From Atrichornis clamosus (taxonomy: Eukaryota > Chordata > Aves > Passeriformes > Menuridae), in NCBI GenBank assembly GCA_013400975.1, contig WBMZ01002681.1, forward strand, positions 1 through 64,000: a stretch of DNA of 64,000 nt, given 5' to 3'. Of the stretch, positions 1 to 12,175 are shown piece after piece; within the stretch, counting starts at the first letter, position 1; each line of letters begins with the position of its first letter. The position numbers were made by a program, and so were the translations under genes. The notes beneath the pieces were generated by a model that was not told where the DNA came from, made no database searches, and saw only the letters and a list, made by a program, of their open reading frames with translations.

Positions 1-678
1 TCTCCATCTTTCTGAAAAATTCTTTCATGGAAAGTTTACACTTGTAATGTTTCATTATTGGTCTTGACCAATAAAAAGTAGGTCAAAATGTCAAACAACA
101 CCAAAATCCACACATATTTATACGCATGCACACATCCACTCTCCGTTGATTCCCAAGTGCACTATGAAACAATGCGCTGAGAACTCCACATATGGCAAGC
201 TCATTACTTGGCTTATATCACGGATAATAACTGCTTAGAGAGAGGAGGAAAAACAAAATCAGTGCTCTCTGCTGTGTCTTTCCCAGGATGATTTGTGCAT
301 AAGGATTCTTTCCTTATTGGGAGGAGAAGTCAAAGTTGGTCATAGGACAGAGTTAGTAGTCAACCACAAAAATATCTGTTTGCACAGCAGAGACTGAAAC
401 CAAGTGAACAGCCAGCCCTGATGGGAGATCAGGCTGGGGATGAATGGATGTGCCTGGGCAAATAAATTGCTCCTGCCCTCAAGGTGACCCATGAAAAATT
501 GCAACTTTCTGGCTCTTTTTTTCTCTTCCTTGAACACTTCTATATTATAATCGATTTTTTCCCTCCCTTAATTGCTGTACGTTAAGGGGTGTGAGCTTGA
601 GGGGGATAAGATCTACGCTAGAAGAAAGGCTTTACTCTTTTCTTGCATGAACATGTATTGAATCACTCTATGTGCCGT
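1..678. other. No gene seen
   Basis: AT-rich unique-looking DNA. No coding frame, RNA gene or repeat that I recognise. Confidence 0.6.
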
Positions 679-893
679 TCATAGAATCACAGAATTGTTT
701 AGCTTGGAAAAGACAAGTGAAATCATCAAGTCCAACCACTAAACCAGCACAATCACCACTAAACCATGTCCCCAAATGCCACATCTACACATCTTTTAAA
801 TCCCTCCAGGGATGAGGACTCCACCACTGCCGTGGACAGCCTGTAACAGGGCTGGACAACCCTTTCAGGGAGGGAATTTTCAATCTAAACCTT
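679..893 (-). mobile_element. CR1 LINE 3' fragment
   Basis: It begins on the plus strand with 'catagaatcacagaa', the reversed CR1 3' terminal repeat, followed by 'atcatcaagtccaacc' and 'ccctccagggatg', all typical of CR1 3' ends. It is diverged. Confidence 0.8.
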
Positions 894-925
894 CACTGGT
901 GCAACTTGAGGCAGGTTCTTCTGGT

Positions 926-1862
926 CATAGAATCATAGAATGGCGTGGGCTGGGAAGGACCGTAAAGATTCCTGTCCCTTGCTCCCTGGGAGCAGAGTCC
1001 GACCCCCACCTTGCTCCACCCTCCTATCAGGGAGTTGTAGAGAGAGAGAAGGTCCCCCCCTGAGCCTCCTTTTCTCCAGTCTGAGCCCCCCCAGCTTCTT
1101 CAGCCACTCCTTATGCTCCAGCCCCTTCCCCATCTCTGTTCCCTTCTCTGAACATGCTACAGCTCCTCAAAGTTCTTTGTATAGGGAGGGGTCCAAAACT
1201 GACCCCAGGATTGGAGGTGCCTCAGCAGTGCCCAGCAGAGGGGACGGTCACTGCCCTGGTCCTGCTGCCACACCATGGCTGTACAGACTGGGTGCCACCG
1301 GCCCCTTGCCCACCTGGGCATATGCCAGGCCATATTCAGTTGTTCACGATGATCTACTCCATGACCTTCCCAACTAGCAAGGTCAGCCTGACAGGTCTGT
1401 AGTGCTCTGGATTCTCCTTCCGACCCTTCTTGTAGATGGGCCTCACATTTGTGAGCCTCACTGGGACATCCCCAGTTAGCCAAGACTGCTGGTAAATGAC
1501 GGAAAGTACCTTGGCAAGCTCTTCCCCTGGCTCCCTCAGTATCCTCGGCGGCATCCCATCTGGCCTCACAGACTTGCTTGTGTCTAAGCAGTGTAGCAGG
1601 TCACTGACTCTTTCCCCTTGGATTATGGGGGCTTCATTCTGCTCCCCATCCCTGTCATCCAGCTGTGGGGGCTGCGTACCCAGGGACCAACACGTCTTGC
1701 TATTAGAGACTGAAGCAAAGAAGGCATTAAGTACCACAATCTTTTCCTTGTCCCACTGTGTCTCTCTGATGGCAACTATAGGGTGGTTTTTCTGCTGGTC
1801 TGATATTATTTGCCTGACCAGGTCCAAGCTGCAGCACTTGGACCCCAAGAAGCTGAGAACAA
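926..1862 (-). mobile_element. CR1 LINE with ORF2 remnant and internal deletion
   Basis: Positions 926-1345 are CR1 3' sequence (terminal 'catagaatcatagaatgg', then the stretch with 'ccttttctccagtctga' and 'tccaaaactgaccccagg'). From about 1345 to 1848 a minus-strand frame encodes the segment between endonuclease and reverse transcriptase: LNAFFASVSNSKT, LLHCLDTSKSVRPDGMPPR, YQQSWLTGDVP and IYKKGRKENPEHYRPV. Most of the reverse transcriptase between the two parts is missing. Confidence 0.88.
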
Positions 1863-4577
1863 GCTGACTCAGGGCACGTTAGACAGGGGTGAATCAAGCT
1901 GGTTTTGATGCCAAGAGGAGCTGGTGAGCCTGGATTAAACCTGTAGGTTCTCAGCTCCTGCTGTTTGCTGCCCATACTGTGTGCACTGGGGTAGATGCTC
2001 TTCATTTGGGCTGTTGATCCCTCCGCCTTTTGGCGGGGTGGAGGGAAGAAGCCATAATTCCCACATGACCATTCTCAGGCACTTCCACGGTCTCTAACAG
2101 ATATGTCTTGTGCCTTTGCTGCCACATGGATCTCCATCCTCTACTTCCACTGAGACAGCAAATCAAAGGACCTCTCTAGCACACTGTCCTTCTAACATTG
2201 GTTGCTGCCTCCTATATTATCTCTTATTATCTCTGTCTGGTTTTACCCCTTTCCCCCTTCAAATCTATCTTCTGTGCAAAGATCCTGTTCTCCCTTTTGA
2301 GACAGGGATACCCCATCTGTTGCCAGAAGCCTGGTGTTGTGTAAACAAACCTGTGATCAAAATCCCTCAAATTCTTTCTGTGAAACCAAACTCAGAGCCA
2401 GGTATTGATCTGTTGGCTCTTCTCGTTTCTTCCCTCATCATTCCCTGCAAGAAACATGAAAAAGTATTTATGCAGTGGGAAATCCATCTGTTCAGATGAA
2501 TTCCCAGTGGGGTAGCTCCATTCCCTTCTTAATACTTACACTGTTTTCACACATTTTTCCTGGAGTAAACTCGGTAAAGACTGACAGTGGAGAAAGTAAA
2601 TATTTCCTATTCCTTCTCATCTGCACATGTAGGAAATACTCCTTTTGATTTGCACGTGCATTTTTTTAGCGGTGGGTTTGGGGCCTCTGGCTGTACATGG
2701 CTGGGCAATGCTCAGCCCATCAATCACCTATTCTGACACTTTCCATGTGTATCAGCTGGAGGAAAAATAAATTTCATGCTGAGATTACCGCATTTCCATT
2801 TTGACCCTGCTGGCCTTCATGGAAGCAGCATTTCTCCATAATATCTATGCAATTACAGGGATAGATACAGGATGGGTGCCAGGCATGAAGGGCGGGTGGA
2901 ATTAACTCTCTTTCAACGGAAAAAAACCCCACATCTGCCTTGTTGTGGAACATGTTGAGCCAGGGTGACTAATAAGACTAGAACAAAAGCTGAAAAATTA
3001 GAATATCTGCATTGGGATCCATGTGTATTTGGGGGCATTTCAGTCTCCAGGACATCCCTTGGTCCCCAGTGTGTGTATGGTCTCCACAGGGAGATTTTTC
3101 TCACCTGGGACAGGAAAAATGCTCTCTCCATTGTTTAACGTCTCCTGACAAACTCAAAGGGCTGTCACACATGATCACAGTTGGAAGGGACCTCAGGAGG
3201 TCTCTAGTGCAACCTCCTGCTCATGACTCATTTCTAGAGTCAGCTCAGGGATTTTTCCAATTGTGGCTTGAAAACCTTCAAGGATGGAGCTTGCACAACT
3301 TCTCTGGGGAAACCCTTCCAGAAATTCTTTTCCAAATCCACCTCTGCTGAGGCAAAAGCATCCTTTGGCCTCTGCCAGTGTTCCAGCAGATGGGATGAAT
3401 ATTTTTGAAAGAGCTGGTCATCCCTGGACAGGCCAGTTCCTAAGGTGCTCTGCAGTTGCTACAACAGATTGTAACACAGCTAGGTTTAAGAAAACCTGCA
3501 TGCCAACACCTAAACCAAAGACAAGCCAAGGCTAATTGTCCCCCACTAGGAAGGAATAGGCTGAGATCAAAACCACCCAGCAGCCAGGGAAGGAATGAGA
3601 TTGTAAGAAAACCCTATGGAAAGATGTTTCATGTGATACGCTGTGTGCTTATCACACTCCCATCTGTGTCTGAGAAGGGTAACAAGGCACCACCAGTCTT
3701 CCTCTAGATCACCACCAGGGACAGTGCTGGTGGGAACAGAAATACTTCATCACAAGCAGTAGAGGGAAGAGGGAAAGAGAGAAGGAATGCCCTGAGCCTT
3801 TATCATCTGTTCTATCAACTTTGTAATCAAAACCAGCCGCTGTCCTCTCTGGGCCCTGGTTAGAAAAGCAAATTCTTATCAGTCAGGGAAGCAAGAGACA
3901 GAGGCTCACCAGTTGAGAAATGGAAAAGCTTCTGATTCACTGTCAAAAATCTCTTCTGCACCCAAAGCAAATTCAGGCCTGTCCTCTGCCCTAGTGAGCC
4001 TTGATGTCTGGATTTATAGACATAGTTACAAGTACATTAATGAGCTCTGGAGAGCATCTGCTACCAGCTTCATTACAGATGGATGGAAAAATTATCATTC
4101 CAAGGAATCCCTCAGCTGGACATAAATATTTAGCCCATGATCAGTTGCTCAGTATTCCCTTGACCTGAATAAATCTCAGTTGCTTATCCTGCCTGCAAAT
4201 AAAAGGTCCATAATCAGGATCATTCCACTCAATCTTATTGAGGGGCACAGTGGAGACAGCTGGTTTGTATCTCTTCGTAGCCCCCATATCCCTTCATCTC
4301 TGGCAGAAAAGCTGTTTAAGGCCAAATCATCTCTGAGAGGCAATTTCAGCTCAGCGTAACAGGATGCTACAGAGATTCATATTGCCTGTAGAATGAAGTC
4401 TGGTGCTGCTCAGCTGCTGAAACAGAGCCTGCTCTTGGGGCTTAGAGGTTGGAGAAGGTGTTATATGGGCCCTCGGCAAACTCAGCCTTTTGGACCCCCA
4501 AAACAGTTATTTGGGCTCAGGTTACACACATTTCTAATCCAGTATTTCAAGATCAATACAAGGTGCAAGTAAGATAC
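1863..4577. other. Intergenic, no gene seen (one old CR1 inside)
   Basis: Apart from the CR1 at 3168-3420, I see nothing supportable. Short open frames lack splice signals or family likeness. Confidence 0.5.
3168..3420 (-). mobile_element. Old CR1 LINE fragment
   Basis: 'gatcacagttggaagggacc' with 'aggaggtctctagtgcaacc' and 'tccagaaattcttttcc' shows a reversed, diverged CR1 3' end. Confidence 0.65.
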
Positions 4578-5090
4578 AGAATCACAGAAGGGTTTGGATT
4601 GGAAAGGATCTTAAATGTCATCCCGTTCCAACCACCTGCCAAGGTCAGGGACACCTCCCACTAGACCAGGTTGCTCCAAGCCCTGTCCAATCTGGCCTTG
4701 GACACCTTCAGGGATGGAGCAGTCACAGCTTCTCCAGGAAACCTGTCCCAGGGCCTCACCACCCTCACAGTCAAGAATTCCTTGCCAAGATCCCATCTAA
4801 CCCTGAAGCCATGCTTCCTTGTCTTGTCACTCCAGGCCCTTGGCCAAAGGCCAGCTCTCCTGGTGCCCCCTCAGGCACTGGAAGGGGCTCTGAAATCTCC
4901 CCGGAGCCTTCTCTTCTCCAGACTGAACACCCCCAGCTCTCCCAGCCTGTCTCCAGAGCAGCAGGGCTGCAGACCACAGAGCATTTCCGTGGCCTCCTCT
5001 GGACTTGTTCCAGCAGCTCCACATCCTTCTGATGTTGGACCCCAGAGCTGGAGGCAGCTCTGCAGGTGTGGTCTCACCTGAGCTTTCACT
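4578..5090 (-). mobile_element. CR1 LINE 3' fragment
   Basis: It starts 'cagaatcacagaagggttt', continues through 'ggttgctccaagccctgtcc', 'cttctccagactgaac' and ends near 'ggtgtggtctcacctgagc'. All are regular blocks of the CR1 3' region in reverse. Confidence 0.85.
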
Positions 5091-8000
5091 GTATGTTCTT
5101 TTTGTAGTCAGTTTGTAGTTTTGACTTTCCTGAGCCCATGCAGATTTTTGACATTCATTAATGACATGAAGTGAAACACCTACTTCAGCATGTTTGCAAC
5201 TTCTGACCTGGTTATTTAACTGAATGATCTCTAGTTTGTGCTTTATGAAAATGACCAAATAGTCCCTATTTACTCTCTTTAAAGCACTTCTGGCATCTGT
5301 CCTATTTCTCTCTATAAGCCTAAAACATCTTTGCTGTCTAGTGCTGCCTTTTCCAGCTCCCCTAGCCAGCTGGTAGTTTTGCACTGGTGTCATGCAAAGC
5401 CCATTTCAATTCTCTTTCACCAAGGCATCGCAGACAAAGCAAGGAATTTTAACCAGGAAAGCCCATGTTTGCATGCAAGGAGCAGACTACAGGAGCTGAA
5501 AGAATTGAAGGTGCAAAAGTCCTGGCACAGACTATGGGAGATGTAAGTTGAAATCCATGTTCTGCCATCCTGGGCAACCCTGAGCAAACAAAGCAGAACA
5601 ACAGCTCCTTAGGGCTCTGGGCACCTACATCCCATCAGGTGCAGTGGGGGGAGAGATTTCCTGCTTTGGAGATATCACACTACCCTCGTAGCATGAAAGC
5701 TGAGCAAACTGCTCTGAAAAGAGAGCACTGAGAAGTCAAAGGCATTATAGTTGGGGCAGTGGGGGCCTATTTTAGCATGTTAAATGATGGATGGGCCTGG
5801 TGCAGAGGGATGAGGGCAACCCCAAGGGCTCAATTCACTGTCCCCATCATGTACTTTTGCATGGCCTAAAGATGCATCTAGTAATGTGCACGAAGACAGC
5901 TTTTTCCCCCCCTCTCTTTCCTTGCACAATTGTGAAAACAAAAGTTGAATCAGAGCCATTGTGCAGTTTTAGATGCAGGTTTTTTGTGGCAGCCTTTGCA
6001 TCCTTTCACATCAAGGGTTAAAGGAGGGCTTGGTCCTGAGGCTGCTGTAGTCAGTAAAAGGGTTTTTATTAACTTTCCTATGTTCTACATCAGGCCTTAA
6101 GAGTAAAAAACTGGAAGGGTTTGAGTTAATCACTATAAACAGATTTGGAACATTGCCAACACCTCCTATAATAATTCCTGGAATGCCTTAATTAGAGGAA
6201 AAGAGGAGGAGAGACCATGGAGTCTCCCAAAAGCAAAAATCTCCTCTATTATCTGTAATTTCTCCTTGAGATCAGGGTTCTGGGCATGCACTTCTTGGAG
6301 TGAGGGAGGAAAACACCTCTTCCCCCAAGAAAGTAGGTTTTGTTGTGCTTATTTTTATGTTTCATAACAGGCTCTCAGTTCAGCCCAGGCTGCTGAATTA
6401 AAAAGTTCTTAATCATAGTCTTCCTAAAAGGAAAGAAAGGGGGGGAAATAATGTAGGGAAGATGTGGACTTGATAGGATAAATTTCCCTTGATCCATGCC
6501 TTTAAACTAGATCTGAAAGTGAATGCAACCTGGCTTGCTTGGACTCCAACCATACCCTTTATTATACTCTTTATTAGTATGCCCAGACCATGTGTTACAG
6601 ATTCCTGTTCTTACAGGGCCAAAGGGATGGGTCCACAGTTTATGGCATTCCATTTTCAGCAGCTTTAATCCACTTGAGTAATAATATATAAAAATGGTCC
6701 TGCTGGTAAAAAGAAATGGTCACTAAGAGCAGGATAGGTGATCAAATGCAAGGAGTGCTGAACATCAGGTTTGGAATAATAGAAGTGATTAAATGTTACT
6801 GGGGTTTTTTCCCCCTCTCTTCTTTCTCCACAGTTTTCCAAAACTTCTCCTTTTCTCCACCACCAGCATGGACATCCCCAGAAAATGTCATTTTAGGATC
6901 TAAACTCTTTCAGTGAAACATTGTGAAATCAACTACAGGACCTCACAGATTTGGTCATGCCAACCTCAGCATGAGAAACTATGAGCTGAAATCAGGAAGG
7001 AAAGACTTAAAGATTCTGGACCAGGGCTTGAAATCCAAGGTGGGCTGTTACAAGGTGTTGGTGGAAGAGCTGCAGAAGGAAAGGAAGGATATCAAAGACA
7101 CAGTGCAACAAAGGGAAGAGGGACTGGCTACCGGAATACAAAATCAAAACCCTGAGAAGTGCCAGCAAAAGAGAAGGTTAGGCATGACAGGTCTAGGTAA
7201 TGCAACTTCGGGGACGGCTAAATATGCACGAGGAGAAGGGGTTTTTAAAATGCTGCACCAGAATTCAAGACTAAAGGTAGTTATATCAGCCCAGGATCAG
7301 GTTCTAGTGACTGTCCCCCAGCTTTAGTCAACTGATTAAATTATCACCCTATCTGATATTCACGCTTCTACGTTCAGTGAAGAGAGAAAAGTGTGAGAAG
7401 GTGAACCAGCTCTCATTGACCACAGGGTTTTAACACTAGTACCTATATAGAGTACTTTAAGTCATATGGGGAGACGTGCCCCCACATCTGCTTCCTGCCC
7501 AAGTTCTTGGACAAGTCACCATGGCCTTTATCTGGCCATAGTGACTGGATAACCACTTTAGGGCACCAACAGCTTTGCAGAGCTGGGTCTTCATGTCCCT
7601 TGTGCTTCCATTGCCGAGGCTATTCCCCTATCCCACAGGACTATTAAAACAAGCAAAGCATATTCCAAGCATGGAAGCCACATGTGGCGAGCTAGGTAGA
7701 CCTAATTAAATACTGAAGCAACTCTTACGTAGCTTTATTGTACTTTAACATAACTGCCTCTGTTTTGCTCCATATCCTGGATTTTTTCTCTTCCTTTTCA
7801 GCCTTTGCATCCAGCTCTTGCTTTTTGCATCAGTTCTTGCTTTTTTCTTGCTCTTTGAGCATCCCTGCCTGAGCAGCTTGTGTGGGTGGAATCCCCTCCT
7901 GGAGCAGCTGTGGTCCCTCCATGTGGAGCAGCCCCTCTTTCCTGCTACCAGTGTGGCTTCCTGCACACTGGGGCTGTCAGTCTCCTCTCAGGGTCTCGGC

Positions 8001-8445
8001 AGTGCATTGAAAACAGGCTTCATCCCAAAAGCAGTGAGCACAAAGGCTGCTGGCCACAGCCCAGACATGCCTCTGAATCCCCTTTTTGCAGAGATTAATG
8101 GGAACTGAACAGGGAGACCCCGCTCAGACTGTCAATGACCAGTGTTTCACCAAGCCCGGGCTGGATGGGGGCTCAGCCAAACTTCCAGAGCACTGGGGTA
8201 CCCTCAGGAAGCTCTGTGAGACAAGTACCACCTTTCTCAGAGATGGTACACAGGTAACCTCTGCCCTCCTGTGCAGTGCAGTCCTTGGGGACAGCCCCAG
8301 CTCCAGCCATCCCTTCTGCAGTTAGCAGTGTTTTGGGGTAAGTTGCTTACAGCTGCAGATTTTCAGCTTTCTGGGGCTGGGAGAGTGTTAGTGACTCAGT
8401 CTGTCATCACCCCGACTGGCTGATGCAAAATGAACCTTTTGTACC
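5091..8445. other. Intergenic, one unexplained open frame
   Basis: A plus-strand frame at 6923-7327 (134 aa) is rich in Lys, Glu and Gln and looks weakly coiled-coil in its middle part. It begins about 90 bp after a strong pyrimidine tract with CAG (near 6833). It resembles no family I know and is probably chance. Confidence 0.3.
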
Positions 8446-9012
8446 TGTCCTGGTTTCAGCTGGGATAGAGTTAATATCTTCTCAGTAGCTGGTGTTGTGT
8501 TTTGGATTCAGAATGGGACTAATGTTGATAACACACTGATATTTTGGGTTTTGCTATGTCTTGTTTATTCTAAGTCAAGGACTTCTTTTGATTTTTTTTT
8601 AATGTCTCATGTTCTGCCAATGAGGAGGTACACGAAAGAAAACTGGGAGGGAGCATGGCTGGGCCAGCTGACCCGAGCTGACTGAAGGGATACTCCACGC
8701 CACAGGTCATACCCAGTATATAAACTGGGTAAGTTACCCAGAAGCGGGGGACCAATCTGGGTTTGGAAAATGGGGTCTCAACTGTCTTGTACATCATTTG
8801 TTTGCTTTTACCTTCCCCTTTTTATTATCATTATTATTATTGTTTACTATTATCATATTTTACTTCATTTGCAATTGTTAAACTGTTTTTATCTCAGCCT
8901 ACAAGTTTTAGTTTTGATTCTCCTCCCCATTCCACCAGGGTACTGGGGGACAGGAGGGGCTGAGTATGCAGCTCTGTGGTGCTTAGTTGCCAGTTGGGCT
9001 TAAACCACGACA
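8446..9012 (+). mobile_element. Solo LTR of an avian endogenous retrovirus (ERVL-like)
   Basis: The 567-bp element starts TGTCCTGGTTTCAGCTGGGA and ends TTAAACCACGACA, the TG...CA ends expected of an LTR. Flanks are GTACC and GTATC, a 5-bp target duplication with one change; 5 bp suits ERVL-type elements. A TATATAAA box is at 8717-8724. There is no internal region, so it is a solo LTR formed by recombination. This LTR type is abundant in birds. Confidence 0.88.
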
Positions 9013-9059
9013 GTATCTTCTATTTCAATAGCCCTGCAAAGGTGTGGTGAAGGCAATCA

Positions 9060-9440
9060 CAGAATCATGGAATGGCTGAGGCTGGAAGGGATGTCTGGAG
9101 ACCATCTAGTCCAACCCCCCTGCCAAAGCAGATTCACCCACAACAGGTTGCACAGAATTGCATTCAGGTGGGTTTTGAATATCCCCAGGGAAGGAGATTC
9201 CAGAATCTCTCTGGGCAGCCTCTTCCAAGTGCTCTGTCACCTTACAGCAAAGAAGTTTTTCCTCATATTCATATGCAACTACCTGTGTTTCAGTTTGTGC
9301 CCAGTGCCCCTTGTCCTGTTTCAGGGCATCACTGGAAAGAGTCTGGCCCCATCCTCTTGACACCAGTCCTTAAAATATTTGTACGCACTGGTAAGATCCT
9401 CTCTCAGTTGTCTCTTCTCCAGTGCTTGGAGACTGCTTGA
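9060..9440 (-). mobile_element. CR1 LINE 3' fragment
   Basis: 'cacagaatcatggaatggct' is followed by 'ggaagggatgtctggagacc', 'gggaaggagattccagaatc' and 'tcagttgtctcttctccag'. It lies 47 bp past the solo LTR. Confidence 0.85.
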
Positions 9441-9805
9441 ACCTCTGCTTGAAGGTGTCTCCTTCACGTCATCTCCTATCATCTATGCTTCAGCTCCTGT
9501 GGAGACATTTTTGGGTGACCTTCCAGGAATAGTTGTGCTTTGTGCATCAATCAACTACTCTGTAAAAAAAGCACGAACTCCCTCATTTTCCTTTCAGGGG
9601 GGCTTGCCCTCTTTTCTGCTTCATTTTTCAGGTATGCTCTTAAGATTTAGGTCACTCCCTAGACCACTGAAATCATTAAATCAGCATTTTTCATTCTTCT
9701 TAATCCAAAATGCATAGAAGCCAGGAAAGGGTATACCTAGAGACCATGGGAGCTTCCAGAGGGTCTTGTGTAACTCTCTGGCTTTCAAGCAAATGAAATC
9801 GTGGA

Positions 9806-9965
9806 AATCATGGAATCACTCTAAATCATGCAATCATTAAAGTTGCAAAACCCCTCTAAGATCATCTATTCCAACTGTTAATGCAGCACCACAATGTTCA
9901 CCACTAAACTAAATGTCCACAAGTGCCACTTCCAAATGTTTTTTTGAACTCCTACAGGGATGGTG
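9806..9965 (-). mobile_element. CR1 LINE 3' fragment, diverged
   Basis: Reversed CR1 3' end with 'gatcatctattccaactgtt' and 'caccactaaactaaatgtcc'. Confidence 0.65.
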
Positions 9966-10261
9966 AAATGTTTAGGAGTTTCAGGTCACCAGTTTTGCCT
10001 GCTGTTTGCATACCTAGGAATACCTTCTGTCTCTGTTTTGCAACAGTTCTCTGTCTACCCCCTGATATTGCATGGCCACAGGGTGAAAAACAGTACATAG
10101 ACCATAAATATCACCTGCTGGTCAGTACTGAATCTCAGGATCTGGGAATTTTCCTCACAGGAATTCCTGTGGGACTTTCCTCACAGGAAAAGATCTCTCA
10201 GTTGCCGTTGGATCACACCTGAGATGAAGCAATTTAGAACCAACACATGTATCCCAATGGG

Positions 10262-10505
10262 CGGATATGGCTATCCTGAGTTGGAAGGGACCCACAAAGG
10301 TCATCCAGTCCAACTCCTGGCCTTGCACAGAACACCCCAATAATCCCACCCTGACCCTGAGAGTGTTGTCCAAATGCTCCTTGTGCTCTGTCAGCCTTGG
10401 GTCATGGCCACTGCTCTGGGGAGGCTGTTCAGTGCCCAAGCACCCTCTGGGGAAAGAGCCTTTTCCTAATAACCAACCTAAACTTTCCCTGACACGGCCT
10501 CATGC
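10262..10505 (-). mobile_element. CR1 LINE 3' fragment
   Basis: 'tgagttggaagggacccaca' and 'aaggtcatccagtccaactc', then 'agcaccctctggggaaagag' and 'cctaaactttccctgacac', typical of a reversed CR1 subfamily. Confidence 0.75.
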
Positions 10506-11099
10506 CATTCCCGTGAGTCTTAGCACTTGCACACACTAAGAGCTGCAGTGTGTGTATGCAGCATTCAATCCTTATCACTACAAACTGGTGCACATGTGGA
10601 ATAAGAATTCCACGTGAAGTGAGAATTTGAACCCAGGTCCCAATGACCCTGCTGGTCTTACCATTATGTGCATTAAATAAGAAATAATTCCGGTCACATC
10701 AACCTTGCAATAAATCTGACACAGATAAATCTCCCCTTCTTTCTTCTGGGTATATTTAAGCCTAGAGAGACAGCCAGTGAACCTGCTATTATCTCTGCCC
10801 ACCAGTTCCCAGCTGGCTATTATGACCCTTAATCTGAATTAATCAGCACTAGCTCATCCTTTCAGCTGGGACTTGCAGCCCTGTACACGGCCCTCCTGCC
10901 CTATCATCTCCTGCCAGCTGGACAGCTAAATGTAAAGAAAGCTCCAGCATTCCCAGGGGATGGAACACAATGATGTACTACCACATTCCTGCCTGGGAGG
11001 TGGGATTTTTTCAGCTATGGGCCAAAAAAAAAATAATTATCATACAAACAAATAAGCTGGATTCATTATAGACAGCACATGCATCAAGTCTGAAGTGCT

Positions 11100-11520
11100 C
11101 AGGAAAGACAGAACAGGAGTAGGCGCCTGTTTTATAGAGACAGTCTGAGAGAAATGGGGTTGTTCAGCCTGGAGAAGAAAAGCATGTGGAAAGATCTTAG
11201 AGCTCCTTCCAGTGCCTAAAGGGGCTCCAAGAGAGCTGGAGAGAGACTTTCTATTTGGGCAGAAAGTGACAGGACTAGGGGGAATGGCTTTAAAGTGACA
11301 AAGGGCAGGGTTAGATTGGATTTTGGGAAGAAATCCTTCCCTGTGAGGGTGGGGAGGCCCTGGCACAGGTTGCCCAGAGAAGCTGTGGCTGCCCCATCCC
11401 TGGAAGTGTTCAAGGCCAGGTTGGACAGGGCTCGGAGCAACTTGGTCTAGTGGAAGGTGTCCCTGCCCATTGAATGATCTTTAAGGTCCCTTCCAACCCA
11501 AACCCATGATTCCACGATTC
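11100..11520 (+). mobile_element. CR1 LINE 3' fragment
   Basis: Forward CR1 with 'ggggttgttcagcctggag', 'gaggccctggcacaggttg', 'ctggaagtgttcaaggcc' and the terminal 'ggtcccttccaacccaaacc'. Confidence 0.88.
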
Positions 11521-12027
11521 ACTCTTTAGAGGGGCTCCTTTTCCCTAGTGACTTTTAAGGAGGCTCCAGTTTCTATCTTGGAGGAGTACACTGGACTTTC
11601 TGAGTGTTGAAAGTGAAAGTTATGAACCTCAGCTCAGGTGCATAAACCCTCATTTAGATTTCCATGACTTGATCTTCATATAGGTGAAGGTACTTTTATG
11701 ACAAGGCTTGGTGTCTGTACCTTCTTTCGGCTAAATATCACAGACAGTGCAATCTGTATCCCACTCCTGAATAATTTTCATGGCTCTAGTCTGCTCCTCA
11801 AGATTTTCACCTAATCCACCAAGTGCATCTACTCCCACAGTCCCTTCTCCACTGCCATGACAGCAGTGACCAAGTGCATCTATCTGTGCCATCCACCTGC
11901 TCACACATCCCAGAATCCCGTCTCTGCTAACAGTGTCACACTGGAAAATATTTGAACTGCGATGCTGCTCCTTGGGACCCTTCTCTAGCTCTGGGTGGCA
12001 TTTTTTTCTTGCCCAGAAAGAGCAAGG

Positions 12028-12175
12028 TTCAGAGGATCATTGGATCCCAGAAGGGTTTGGGGTGGAAGGGACCTTAAAACTCATCTTGTTCCACCTCCCT
12101 GCCATGGGCAGGGACACCTTCCACCAGACCAAGTTGCTCCAAGCCCCATCCAACCTGGCCTTGATCAACAAGTTG
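12028..12175 (-). mobile_element. CR1 LINE 3' fragment
   Basis: Reversed 3' end with 'ggtggaagggaccttaaaac', 'ccatgggcagggacacctt' and 'caagttgctccaagccccat'. It breaks off after 'ggccttgatcaac'. Confidence 0.82.

Noticed and set aside
1354..1848. 164-codon minus-strand frame as a host gene
   Set aside because: It matches the CR1 ORF2 segment and sits in a CR1 copy, so it is a LINE remnant.
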